Positions 16,513-25,439 of a DNA stretch of 64,000 bases are shown here, piece after piece. Numbering within the stretch: position 1 is the stretch's first letter; every line of letters begins with the position of its first letter. The notes beneath the pieces are model-generated. The model did not search any database and was not told the origin of the DNA. It saw nothing but the letters and a program-made list of their open reading frames with translations. This DNA is from an uncultured Oscillospiraceae bacterium (lineage in GTDB: Bacteria; Bacillota; Clostridia; Oscillospirales; Oscillospiraceae), in assembly GCA_947589225.1 (NCBI GenBank), contig CANQBC010000002.1:1-64000 (forward strand), given 5' to 3'. A program made the position numbers and the translations under genes.

Positions 16513-17262
16513 ATGGCAAGCGAATACTTAAAATGGAAATACCGGGACGTAAAGCCTGACGAGCCTCCTCCTCCGCTGAAGGGCTGGCCCAAAGTCAAAA
16601 ACTGGCTTCACTATAACGCGGTCTATCTGGCCGTCGGAGCGGGGGTGCTCGTCCTCGCCGCGGGCATACTGTGGAGCGCGCTGGGGATCGGCCGGGTGGA
16701 GCCTGACTACACCTTCGCTTATGTGGGCAAGACGGCCCTGCCGGAGGACACAAAAGAGGCGCTGAAGGAGTCCCTTGCCACCCTCGGCGAGGATGTGAAC
16801 GGGGACGGCGAGGTGACGGTCGAGCTTCGCTCCTACGTCTCCGGAGGCGGAGACAGCCCGGACGCCGCCGGTTTTGGAACGGCGGCCGCGGTAACGCTTA
16901 TGGCGGACATCACCAGTGGAGAGAGCGTCTTTTTCATAACCGACGACCCCCTTACCCTGCAGGCGGGATATCAGGTCCTGGCGGGCCCCGACGGGGAGCT
17001 GCCCGCCGAGGACGATTACAGTTGGGAGGGCAAGGCCATCCCCTGGTCGGATTGTCCTTCCCTCACCGCTCTTCCCCTGGGGGAGTACAACGAGAACATC
17101 CTGGGCTCCCCCTTCACCGGCGACTCCCAGGAGCTCATGTCCGGTCTTTATATAGGCCGACGGGGGTTTGCCAATCCCAAGCAGAACAAGAACCGCGACG
17201 CCAATGAAAAGATGTGGAGCGCTCTTACAGAGGGATCCACAGCGGATGCGCCCATGGAATAA
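16513..17262 (+). CDS. Single-pass membrane protein of unknown function
   Basis: This 249-aa protein has a short cytoplasmic start (about 35 residues, with the proline run PDEPPPPLKGW), one transmembrane helix at about 38-60 (YLAVGAGVLVLAAGILWSAL) and a ~190-residue acidic extracytoplasmic part. I recognise no family or catalytic motif. AGAGGGG provides the ribosome site. It follows the GlmU-like gene with a 100-base gap and ends at a strong terminator. Confidence 0.7.
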   Translation: MASEYLKWKYRDVKPDEPPPPLKGWPKVKNWLHYNAVYLAVGAGVLVLAAGILWSALGIGRVEPDYTFAYVGKTALPEDTKEALKESLATLGEDVNGDGEVTVELRSYVSGGGDSPDAAGFGTAAAVTLMADITSGESVFFITDDPLTLQAGYQVLAGPDGELPAEDDYSWEGKAIPWSDCPSLTALPLGEYNENILGSPFTGDSQELMSGLYIGRRGFANPKQNKNRDANEKMWSALTEGSTADAPME

Positions 17263-17295
17263 AGACGGCCGTATCCCAATATTTTCGTATAGTTT

Positions 17296-17343
17296 CACGG
17301 CCTGCTCGCCGCGTTGCGGCGGAGCAGGCCGTGCCATTTTTAT
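17296..17343. terminator. Terminator between convergent genes
   Basis: A stem CACGGCCTGCTC/GAGCAGGCCGTG extended by GCCGC/GCGGC around a GTT loop is followed by CCATTTTT. It ends the plus-strand membrane-protein transcript and may also serve cdd from the other side. Confidence 0.85.
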
Positions 17344-17408
17344 CGGTTTTGCGCTCCGTGAAAGGGCGCTTTGGGGGCTCCCTCCGGTCATGTCCGGCCC
17401 GTACGGCC

Positions 17409-17798
17409 TCAAATCTGCCGCGGCACCGTCACGGGAAGGAGCTGGCGGAGCTTGTAGCTCACATACCTCCCGTCGGCTCTGGCGCACAAAAGCTCCATCT
17501 CCGGCGAAAACTCGCTGAGAGCCTGGCGGCACGTGCCGCAGGGCGTGCAGTAGTCGACGCTCTGGGCGGAATATACGGCCATGCGCCGGAAGGAGCGGTA
17601 GCCCCTGGCCACGGCCTGACAGAGGGCGGAGCGCTCAGCGCAGATGGAGGCGCCAAGGGCCGCGTTTTCCACCGAGCACCCGGTAAAAACCGTCCCGTCG
17701 GTACATTCAAGCGCGGCGCCGAAGCTCCTGTTGGAATAGGGCGCGTAGGCGTTCTCCGCGGCGGCCACGGCCATGTTGATCAGTTCTCTGTCCGTCAT
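17409..17798 (-). CDS. cdd: Cytidine deaminase
   Basis: This 129-aa enzyme converts cytidine and deoxycytidine to uridine compounds. It has AYAPYSNRSFGAAL, the catalytic CSVENAALGASICAERSAL with zinc Cys and Glu, and the second zinc site TPCGTCRQALSEF. The length is that of the small homotetrameric form. ATG 17798 follows an AGAGGG site. Upstream on the same strand is a solute-binding lipoprotein, perhaps co-transcribed. Confidence 0.94.
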   Translation of the reverse strand: MTDRELINMAVAAAENAYAPYSNRSFGAALECTDGTVFTGCSVENAALGASICAERSALCQAVARGYRSFRRMAVYSAQSVDYCTPCGTCRQALSEFSPEMELLCARADGRYVSYKLRQLLPVTVPRQI

Positions 17799-17850
17799 CG
17801 CTTTGCCCTCTTTCTCTGTATTTAAGGTGTCGGGGGTCGGATCCGCGCCG

Positions 17851-19458
17851 CTACGCGTCAAGCCTGACCGTCCAGTTGAGGGCGCCCCTGTATATGCTCG
17901 ACTGGCTGGGCTCAAGGCCCGCGACCACGCCCACATGCGTCACCACCGAGCGCCGCTTGTAGGCGATCGGCACGATCATGGCGTCCTCCGCCGCGAAAAG
18001 ATCCAGCTCCAGCGCCGCCGCGGCCCTTGTCTCCTCATCCGGCGCGGAGAGGAAAGCGGTTACAAGCTCCCTGTAGGAACCGTTGGTCCTGCAGCTATAA
18101 TTGAGATCCCCGTAAAAAAGAGGCCCCAGATCGAAGTCGGCCTTCAGCCGGGCCTCCCCCAGATACATGTTAAAGTTGCCCTGGGCCAGCTTCTGCTTGA
18201 AGCTTGAAAAGCTCACGCTCTCAAGCTTTACGTTTATACCCAGGTTTTGCATCTCGGTGACTATCCTCTCGGCCGCCTCCACCTTTTTGGTAGTCTCGGA
18301 ATTGACCAGAAGCGTCAGCTCCATCTTCTCCCCGTTGTGCTCCAAAAATCCGTCGGAGTCCACATCCTCAAGCCCCGCGTTGACGGCAAGGCGGTTGAAA
18401 TTCTGCCTTGAGTAGCCGTACCCGGCCTCGTCCGTCTCGTCGGTGAACCCCAGCGCGGGATTCAGGACGAATATGGATCTTCTGGCCGCGTTGTCATAGA
18501 TGCCCGAGCTTATACCGTCCAGATCCACCAGCCGCATCAGCGCCTGCCTCACGAAGTTATCCGCGGTGTCCCCATAGGTGCAGTTGAAGCCAAGGTAGAG
18601 GAGATCCGTTGTGTCATAAAAACGCGTCTCGTGAACCATGTGGACGTTGAACTTTGTGTTCCCCGTGGGGTCGATGCTCACAATATCCACGGTTCTGTCG
18701 GAAAAGGCGTCGGACAGGTCGTCCGCCCCCACCTCCTTCAGGTTTATGACGCGCAGTGAATCGGAGGAGTAGTCCCGGTGGGAGGTGAAGGCCGTCAGCC
18801 TTTCGCCGTCCCTCACATACGGGCCGGTGCCCGCCGGCTCCCCGGCGTCCGCCTGGCCGTTTTTCACGATGGGCACGTCCAGAAGCGCCGGAAACATGTA
18901 ATTTACCCGCTTGAGCTGTATCCGCACCGTCATCTCTCCGGCCACGCCCACGGAGGCGATATCCTCAAGCCTCGCGGAATACTTCGCAGACCCCCGGGCT
19001 ATGTTCAGCGTGTAGGTCACGTCGTCGGTATCCAGAAGAGTGCCGTCGTGGAAGTACACGTTCTCGCGCAGTTTAAACTCGTAATTCTGCCCGTCCTGAG
19101 TGGTAAAGCTCTCGCACAGCACCGGTTCCGGGCAAAGCTCCCCATCCAACGCGAAAAGCCCCTCGTACAAAAGGCCCATAAGCTGCTCGTTGTAGTAGTC
19201 CGTGCCCGTCAGCGGATTCATGGACGCCGAGGGGGAGTATGTGACGCTGAAGATCCCGTCGGCCTTGACCGAGCTCTCCCCCGGCCTTATGACGGCGTTG
19301 TTCTGTGACGGAGGGACATTCTCCTCCCCCCCGTCCGTCTGTCCCCCCGTTCCGTCTCCCGTATTCGCCGCGGGCGGCGCCGGCGTGAGCCCGCACCCCG
19401 CAAGAAGGATAACAAGCGCCAAAAGGGCGGCCGCCAATCTGTATCTATTGAGCCTCAC
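17851..19458 (-). CDS. Family 5 extracellular solute-binding lipoprotein
   Basis: This 535-aa peptide/oligopeptide-type ABC-transporter binding protein has signal peptide and lipobox ILLAGC (Cys22), then a low-complexity linker. SBP_bac_5 features follow, such as LCESFTTQDGQNYEFKLRENVYFHDGTLLDTDDVTYTL, GTGPYVRD and LTLLVNSETTKKVEAAERIV. No permease or ATPase gene is adjacent, so it is an orphan binding protein here. Translation starts at GTG 19458, nine bases after GGAGG. Its gap to pgeF is about 30 bases. Confidence 0.88.
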   Translation of the reverse strand: MRLNRYRLAAALLALVILLAGCGLTPAPPAANTGDGTGGQTDGGEENVPPSQNNAVIRPGESSVKADGIFSVTYSPSASMNPLTGTDYYNEQLMGLLYEGLFALDGELCPEPVLCESFTTQDGQNYEFKLRENVYFHDGTLLDTDDVTYTLNIARGSAKYSARLEDIASVGVAGEMTVRIQLKRVNYMFPALLDVPIVKNGQADAGEPAGTGPYVRDGERLTAFTSHRDYSSDSLRVINLKEVGADDLSDAFSDRTVDIVSIDPTGNTKFNVHMVHETRFYDTTDLLYLGFNCTYGDTADNFVRQALMRLVDLDGISSGIYDNAARRSIFVLNPALGFTDETDEAGYGYSRQNFNRLAVNAGLEDVDSDGFLEHNGEKMELTLLVNSETTKKVEAAERIVTEMQNLGINVKLESVSFSSFKQKLAQGNFNMYLGEARLKADFDLGPLFYGDLNYSCRTNGSYRELVTAFLSAPDEETRAAAALELDLFAAEDAMIVPIAYKRRSVVTHVGVVAGLEPSQSSIYRGALNWTVRLDA

Positions 19459-19489
19459 GGCCTCAAACCTCCAAATTCTTCTCTCCGAA

Positions 19490-20284
19490 TCACAAAAGCG
19501 CGATGACCGACGCCTGTGAGCCGCGCAGTCCCCCGGTGTGGCGGTGGGACCAGTATTTGTCCGGGCGGCACATGGTGCACTCGTCGGAGACCGCGATGTT
19601 GTCCGGCTCCACCCCGGCCCTTACAAGGAGCGCCCGGTTGACGCCCTTCAGATCCACAAAAAATTTGTCCTCTTCCCGGCCGGGGCCGTCGATGTACTCC
19701 AGTCCCTCCCGGCCCAGCACGGCCATCACCGCCTCGGGAACCTCCGGCCCCGTCTCAAAGCAGCACCGGGAGATCCCGGGCCCGATGGCCGCGCGAATGT
19801 CGGAGGGCTTCGCGCCAAGCTTCACCATGGCCTCCACGGCACGGCCCGCGATATCCCCCACAGTCCCCCGCCACCCGGCGTGGGCGGCGGCGATGACCTT
19901 GTGAACCGGGTCGTGGAAAAGTATGGGGATACAGTCGGCGGTGAAAATAATGAGCCCCAGCCCCGGCTCGTCCGTCACAAGCCCGTCGCAATCATAAGGA
20001 AGCGGGTCGAAGGGCTCCCTGGCGTCGACTGAGGTGACATACCGCACCGTGGTTTCGTGTATCTGCTTTGTAAAGCAGAGCTTCTCTATGCCCAGCGCCG
20101 CCTTCAGCCGCCGGTAATTCTCCCGCACGGCGTCCGGCTCGTCGCCCCGGTTCTCCCCCAGGTTCAGGGAGGCGAACGCCCCCTCGCTCACCCCGCCGAA
20201 GCGGGTGGTGAAGGCGTGGACACAGGGGATGTTGGGCGTGACCAGAAGGGGCAGGCCGTTTACGTTTTTTTCAATAAGATCCAT
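19490..20284 (-). CDS. pgeF: Peptidoglycan editing factor PgeF / YlmD family
   Basis: This ~264-aa protein of the DUF152 (formerly polyphenol oxidase) family has HAFTTRFGGVSEG, FTADCIPILFHDP, AAHAGWRGTV and GPGISRCCFETGPEV, including the conserved metal His and Cys residues. Characterised members edit peptidoglycan precursors wrongly carrying serine, or act as purine nucleosidases. A GTG two codons upstream (20290) is an alternative start; neither has a strong ribosome site. The usual ylm division-cluster neighbours are absent. Confidence 0.88.
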   Translation of the reverse strand: MDLIEKNVNGLPLLVTPNIPCVHAFTTRFGGVSEGAFASLNLGENRGDEPDAVRENYRRLKAALGIEKLCFTKQIHETTVRYVTSVDAREPFDPLPYDCDGLVTDEPGLGLIIFTADCIPILFHDPVHKVIAAAHAGWRGTVGDIAGRAVEAMVKLGAKPSDIRAAIGPGISRCCFETGPEVPEAVMAVLGREGLEYIDGPGREEDKFFVDLKGVNRALLVRAGVEPDNIAVSDECTMCRPDKYWSHRHTGGLRGSQASVIALL

Positions 20285-20290
20285 TGACAC

Positions 20291-20490
20291 AGCTCACAAA
20301 TCCAAATCAAATATTTTTCGCGGGGCTTCGCCTCGCGAAAAATCCCACTTGTCGCCCAAGTGCGCCGCTTGCGGCGCGCGCAGGGCGACAGCAGGATAAT
20401 TTTTCTGAATTCCGCAGAATTCAGAAAAATTATCCGCACGCATCCCCTTGGCATTTGAAGGCCGCTTCGCGGCCTTCAAAGCCAGTTCAG
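20291..20490 (-). repeat. Multi-hairpin dispersed element, copy b
   Basis: Four stem-loops fill the gap between secA and pgeF: 20454-20480 (TTTGAAGGCCGC/GCGGCCTTCAAA), 20394-20435 (a perfect 18-pair stem beginning GGATAATTTTTC), 20350-20390 (TGTCGCCC/GGGCGACA) and 20314-20342 (TTTTTCGCG/CGCGAAAAA). The order matches the element at 8109-8303, but the stem sequences differ while remaining paired. It starts a few bases after the secA stop. Confidence 0.75.
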
Positions 20491-20495
20491 CCAGT

Positions 20496-23303
20496 TTATT
20501 CCGGGTGATACTCCTTGCAGGTACACTTTTTCCACTTCAACCCGCTCCCGCAGGGGCAGGGATCGTTGCGCCCGATCTTGACCACCTTGATGGGCTTTTT
20601 CTTCACGTCCGAGCCGCCGGCGTTGGCTCCGGCCACCGCGTTTTTGGCGACGGCCTTGCGCTGGATGGGCTGTTCCCTCGTCACCCGGACGATGAACATC
20701 CTCCGCACGACCTCCTCGCGGATGCCGGTTATCATGGCGTCGAACATATCGCCGCCCTCTCGCTTGTACTCGTCCACGGGGTTGACCTGGGCGTAGGCCC
20801 GCAGACGTATGCCCTGCCGCAGCTCGTGCATGGCGTCGATGTGATCCATCCAGTACTCGTCCACCACTCTGAGCAGCACCACGCGCTCCACCTCGCGCAT
20901 GGCCGGCTGGTCGGCTCCCGGGGGCGTGCCAAGCTCGGCTTCCCGGGCCTCGTAGGTCTTTTTCGCCAGCCCGGTGAGCCTGTCGGTCAGTTCGGCGGCG
21001 CTCATGCTCTCAAGTCCGCTGTCCAAAAGCTCCCGCATATCCGCCGGGGCAATGGCGCTGGCCAAAAAGGAGCCCGTCACCATGTTGCGCAGCTTTTCCC
21101 TTGTCATTACGGCCGGCTCCGGCTTGTGCTTCGGGTTATCCGCGTCCATTTCAGGGGCCATGGCCGTGGCCACGTTGGCGCCGACGACCTCGCCTATCCA
21201 GCTTTTTATGTTGGCGCTGACGTCCTCGCCGTCCAGCACGCGCCGGCGCTGCTCATAGATGATGCCGCGCTGGGTGTTCATCACGTCGTCGTACTCAAGG
21301 ACGTTCTTTCTGGACTGGAAGTTCTGGCTCTCCACCTTCTTCTGGGCGTTCTCAATGGCGCCGGAGAGGATCTTCTGGTCGATGGGCGTGTCCTCGTCCA
21401 GCTTCAGCGTCTCCATCATCATCTGTATCCGCTCGCCGCCGAAAAGCCGCATCAGGTCGTCGGTCATGGAGATGAAGAACCGCGTCTCGCCGGGGTCGCC
21501 CTGACGGCCGGAACGGCCTCTGAGCTGGTTGTCTATGCGCCGCGCCTCATGCCGCTCCGTACCCAGGACGAAAAGCCCGCCGGCGGCGCGAACCTCCTGC
21601 GCCTCCGCGTCCGTGACGGCCTTGTACTTTTTCAGAAGCTCGCCGTATTTTTCCCGGGCGGCGAGGATGTCCTCGTTGTCCGTCTCGGCGTAGCCAACGG
21701 CCTCCGCGATGACCTCGTCGGGGATCCCCTCCCGGCGCAGGTCGGCTCTCGCCATAAACTCCGCGTTGCCGCCCAGGACGATATCCGTTCCGCGTCCGGC
21801 CATGTTGGTGGAGATGGTCACCGCGCCCAGCTTTCCGGCCTGGGCGATGATCTCCGCCTCCTTCTCGTGGTTTTTGGCGTTCAGGACGTTGTGCTTCACG
21901 CCCTCCCTGGAGAGGAGCTTTGAGAGGTACTCGCTCTTTTCAATGGAGACGGTGCCCACCAGCACCGGCTGGCCCTTCTCGTGGCACGCGACGATCTGCT
22001 TTATAATGGCGCGGTTTTTGCCCGCGTCGTTTTTATACACCACGTCCGGGTCGTCCTGGCGGGCAAGGGGCTTGTTGGTGGGGATCTCCACAATGTCCAG
22101 GTTGTAAATGGCCCCAAATTCCTCCTCCTCGGTGAGGGCGGTGCCCGTCATACCGGAGAGCTTGTCATAGAGCCTGAAAAAATTCTGAAAGGTGATGGTC
22201 GCCAGGGTCTTGTTCTCGCTCTGGACGTCCACGTGCTCCTTGGCCTCGATGGCCTGATGGAGGCCCTCGGAATAGCGCCGGCCGAACATGAGGCGGCCGG
22301 TGAACTCATCCACGATGATGATCTCGCCGTCCCGCACCACGTAGTCCACGTCCCGCTTCATGATGCCGTGGGCCTTGAGGGCCTGGTTGATGTGGTGGGA
22401 CAGGGTGGCGTTTTCGATGTCGGAGTAGTTTGTCAGGCCAAACGCCTGCTCGGCCTTGGCCACGCCGCTGCCCGTGAGGGTAGCGGTGCGGGCCTTTTCG
22501 TCCACGATGTAGTCCGCGTCCTCGTCGGTGGTGTCCACCTTCTCGTCCACCGAGGCGTAGACCTTCTTCCGCAGGCGGGAGACGAAATCGTCCGCCTGCC
22601 TGTAAAGATCCGTGGACTCGTCCCCCTGTCCGGAGATAATGAGGGGCGTTCTGGCCTCATCGATAAGGATGGAGTCCACCTCGTCCACGATGGCGAAGGC
22701 GTGGCCCCGCTGAACCATCTGGCTTTTGTAGATGGCCATATTGTCGCGCAGGTAGTCGAAGCCCAGTTCGTTGTTGGTGCAGTAGGTGATGTCGGCGGCG
22801 TAGGCGGCCCTGCGCTGGGCATTGGTGAGGCCGTGGACGATAAGCCCGACGGACAGCCCTAAGAAGCGGTAGACCTTCCCCATCCACTCCGAGTCGCGAC
22901 GGGCCAGGTAGTCGTTGACGGTGACGATGTGGACGCCCTGCCCCGCGATGGCGTTCAGGTACGCCGGGAGCGTGGCCACCAGGGTCTTGCCCTCGCCGGT
23001 CTTCATCTCGGCGATGCGCCCCTGATGGAGGACGATGCCGCCGATGAGCTGTACCTGGAAGTGACGCATCCCCAGGACTCTGTCCGCGGCCTCGCGGCAT
23101 ACGGCGAACGCCTCCGGCAGCAGATCGTCAAGCGTCTCCCCCGCGGCATAGCGGCTCTTGAATTCCTCCGTCTTTGCCCGAAGCTGCGCGTCGGTGAGCT
23201 TGCGCATACCGTCCTCCAGCGCCTCTATCTTCTCCACCTGCGGCATGAGCTTTTTGATCTCACGCTCGCTTCTCGTGCCAAAGAGCTTTGTAATAAGTCC
23301 CAT
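20496..23303 (-). CDS. secA: Protein translocase ATPase SecA
   Basis: This 935-aa motor drives preproteins through SecYEG. It has the Walker A motif EMKTGEGKT, the DEAD-type [21 protein letters not shown], the preprotein cross-linking domain, [14 protein letters not shown] and [10 protein letters not shown]. It ends in a zinc SEC-C motif [14 protein letters not shown]. Length and order are those of a full housekeeping SecA. An AAAGGT ribosome site precedes ATG 23303. Confidence 0.97.
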   Translation of the reverse strand: MGLITKLFGTRSEREIKKLMPQVEKIEALEDGMRKLTDAQLRAKTEEFKSRYAAGETLDDLLPEAFAVCREAADRVLGMRHFQVQLIGGIVLHQGRIAEMKTGEGKTLVATLPAYLNAIAGQGVHIVTVNDYLARRDSEWMGKVYRFLGLSVGLIVHGLTNAQRRAAYAADITYCTNNELGFDYLRDNMAIYKSQMVQRGHAFAIVDEVDSILIDEARTPLIISGQGDESTDLYRQADDFVSRLRKKVYASVDEKVDTTDEDADYIVDEKARTATLTGSGVAKAEQAFGLTNYSDIENATLSHHINQALKAHGIMKRDVDYVVRDGEIIIVDEFTGRLMFGRRYSEGLHQAIEAKEHVDVQSENKTLATITFQNFFRLYDKLSGMTGTALTEEEEFGAIYNLDIVEIPTNKPLARQDDPDVVYKNDAGKNRAIIKQIVACHEKGQPVLVGTVSIEKSEYLSKLLSREGVKHNVLNAKNHEKEAEIIAQAGKLGAVTISTNMAGRGTDIVLGGNAEFMARADLRREGIPDEVIAEAVGYAETDNEDILAAREKYGELLKKYKAVTDAEAQEVRAAGGLFVLGTERHEARRIDNQLRGRSGRQGDPGETRFFISMTDDLMRLFGGERIQMMMETLKLDEDTPIDQKILSGAIENAQKKVESQNFQSRKNVLEYDDVMNTQRGIIYEQRRRVLDGEDVSANIKSWIGEVVGANVATAMAPEMDADNPKHKPEPAVMTREKLRNMVTGSFLASAIAPADMRELLDSGLESMSAAELTDRLTGLAKKTYEAREAELGTPPGADQPAMREVERVVLLRVVDEYWMDHIDAMHELRQGIRLRAYAQVNPVDEYKREGGDMFDAMITGIREEVVRRMFIVRVTREQPIQRKAVAKNAVAGANAGGSDVKKKPIKVVKIGRNDPCPCGSGLKWKKCTCKEYHPE

Positions 23304-23556
23304 TGCAATGTACCTTTCGCTTATTTGCCATGCAAAATCACAGCAAAGATATTCATATACTTCACGCGCGATGGTTTCGCCTATTATCTCGGCGCGTTCT
23401 CGCGCATGAGGTTTTTTGTCAAGATATTATAGCACAAAAACATTCATAAATAAAGAAGAAATGTGACCGGGAGACGTATTTACAAAATGTTCACATTTAT
23501 CTCCCGCAATTCCTGTATAATTTCATCATTCCGTTTCAAAAAAGGAGTTTGAAGAA

Positions 23557-24621
23557 ATGAACGTCAAACGGCTTTTCTGCCTCATTACCGCGCTTATCCT
23601 GGCGCTCTCCCTTGCCGCCTGCGAAAAAGGCAGCTTCACCGACAAGCTGAACGAAACCGTGAACGGCGGCAACGACAACACCGACGGCGATCAGGATAAC
23701 ACCGACGGCAGTCAGGATAACACCGACGGCGCCGACGGCGGGAGTCTGCCTGATTACACCTCCTTCTCAGACGGCCTCGACGAGAACGGCCGCTTCAAGG
23801 ACGTGACGGCGCTTGACTATGTGACGCTCCCGGACTACGGTTCCCTGGTCATACCCGAATTTTCCCAGGTGACCGACCGCGCCGTGGAGGACGGGGACTT
23901 CGTGAACATCGACTACGTGGGCAGCATTGACGGCGTGGAGTTTGACGGCGGCAGCACCGGGGGCGAGGGCTCCGACATAGTGGTGGGCTACACCAGCTTT
24001 ATCGACGACTTCATTGAGCAGCTCAAGGGCCACAAGCCCGGCGAGAATTTCGACATTGAGGTCACCTTCCCGGAGGATTACGGTGAGGAGACCCTCAGCG
24101 GCAAGGACGCCGTCTTTAACATCACCATAAACTACATCTGGGACATCTCCGACGAGGCCGCCCAGGCCATCGGCTTTGACGACCGCGACGATATGGGCCA
24201 GTATGTCGCCTATAACTACGCCTCCGTGGATGATATCGTCTCCGACCCCCGCCTTGATGTTTTCCTCACAGCCGCCAAGTGCGACGACGCGCCCGACTCC
24301 GTGCTTGAGACCATCCGCAATCAAATGCGGCTTGAGCTCGACCTTCAGGCCTCCCAGTACGGCTTGGACGCGGATACCTACGTCTCATACATGATTGGCG
24401 CTCCCTCCGCCGATGAGTACATCGAGGCCCAGGCCCCCTATCTGGCCCGGCAGTACCTCATCGTACAAGCGGTGGCCGAAAAGGAGGATATCGACGTAAC
24501 CGACGAGGACATCACCGAGTACGAGTACGAGTCCTACGTTGAGGTCTACGGCGCACCCTATGTCAAGTTCGACATCCTCCGCAGCAAGGTCGTGGATCTT
24601 CTGGACGAGGCAATCGGCTAA
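23557..24621 (+). CDS. Extracytoplasmic trigger-factor-like FKBP peptidyl-prolyl isomerase lipoprotein
   Basis: This 354-aa lipoprotein has lipobox LSLAAC (Cys22) and a DNTDG-repeat linker (residues ~37-62). Residues ~111-195 match the trigger-factor FKBP domain: GDFVNIDYVGSIDGVEFDGG, SFIDDFIEQLKGHKPGE and VTFPEDYGEETLSGKDAVF. A helical C-terminal part (~200-354) resembles the trigger-factor chaperone arms. The ribosome-binding N-domain of true trigger factor is replaced by the signal peptide and linker. It therefore probably folds exported proteins at the outer face of the membrane. It is divergent from secA, which fits an export role. Confidence 0.8.
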   Translation: MNVKRLFCLITALILALSLAACEKGSFTDKLNETVNGGNDNTDGDQDNTDGSQDNTDGADGGSLPDYTSFSDGLDENGRFKDVTALDYVTLPDYGSLVIPEFSQVTDRAVEDGDFVNIDYVGSIDGVEFDGGSTGGEGSDIVVGYTSFIDDFIEQLKGHKPGENFDIEVTFPEDYGEETLSGKDAVFNITINYIWDISDEAAQAIGFDDRDDMGQYVAYNYASVDDIVSDPRLDVFLTAAKCDDAPDSVLETIRNQMRLELDLQASQYGLDADTYVSYMIGAPSADEYIEAQAPYLARQYLIVQAVAEKEDIDVTDEDITEYEYESYVEVYGAPYVKFDILRSKVVDLLDEAIG

Positions 24622-24636
24622 GTATATGCTCTCCCC

Positions 24637-24662
24637 GCCCGCCGGCTTCCGGCGGGCTTTTT
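24637..24662 (+). terminator. Rho-independent terminator after the FKBP lipoprotein
   Basis: Stem GCCCGCCGG/CCGGCGGGC with a CTT loop is followed directly by TTTTT, 15 bases after the stop codon. Confidence 0.9.
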
Positions 24663-24768
24663 CCATGTCCTTTCCGGTGACACGCCGGCGCCGCGCGGCG
24701 TATGATGGGGTGCGGAACAACACGCAAATTTTCCGGCGGCCCGCGCCGCCATACGAGGAATGTGAAAA

Positions 24769-25221
24769 ATGGAAAACGCACCGAATACGGGGCGGATCGA
24801 CACGGAGCTGATGACCAGAGCCTATTCCCGCGCCGCCTCTCCCGCCGCGCCGGAGGAGCGGGGAGATAAGGAGCTTCTTTGCCGCCTTATCGAGGGGGCA
24901 AACCGCGCCGCCGCCATGTACGCGCTTTTGGCTTTGAAAACAAGGGGCACGCCACATGAGCGGACGCTGCGGCATATGGCGTCGGAGGAACGGGATATCG
25001 AGCGCCGCCTGCAGGCCGACCACTATCTCCTCACCGGCGACACCTGCCCCATAGCGCCCTATCGCCCCAGCGCGCCATATCTCCTTCGGGCCATAAGGGA
25101 GCAGTACCGCCGGGAGCAGGAACGCGCCCACCTCCCCCTCCCGCCCCTCGCGGATCTTACCGCCATAAGCGCCCGCCACGCCAACGCGCTCCGGGATATG
25201 CTGGCAAATATCATGTACTGA
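24769..25221 (+). CDS. Small helical protein, possibly ferritin-like
   Basis: This 150-aa, Ala/Arg/Glu-rich protein is predicted to be almost wholly helical. The spacing KELLCRLIEGANRAAAMYALLA, HERTLRHMASEERDIERRL and LREQYRREQERAHL recalls a four-helix ferritin-like bundle with Glu and His at possible metal positions, but I cannot assign a known family. GAGGAA is a weak ribosome site before ATG 24769. It is flanked by terminators on both sides, so it is a single-gene unit. Confidence 0.55.
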   Translation: MENAPNTGRIDTELMTRAYSRAASPAAPEERGDKELLCRLIEGANRAAAMYALLALKTRGTPHERTLRHMASEERDIERRLQADHYLLTGDTCPIAPYRPSAPYLLRAIREQYRREQERAHLPLPPLADLTAISARHANALRDMLANIMY

Positions 25222-25301
25222 GCCAAGGGGGCGTGGAGAGGCCCGTTTTATGATATCAAGCGACGGCGTATGTTTCCCCAAAAACCGCCCGGAGGGAAAA
25301 G

Positions 25302-25337
25302 ATCCCGGCGCTCCGAAAGGAGCGCCGGGATTTTTTT
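25302..25337. terminator. Strong terminator between convergent genes
   Basis: A perfect 13-pair stem ATCCCGGCGCTCC/GGAGCGCCGGGAT with a GAAA loop is followed by a T-run on the plus strand. It ends the helical-protein gene. Confidence 0.92.
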
Positions 25338-25439
25338 ATCCTCTTATTCGTAGCTTGCATCACCGTCTCGCCGGTTTTATTAAAGCGGCAATCAAATAAG
25401 GCCGATGCCGCGGAACACGCCCGTTAATGGCCCCGACAA

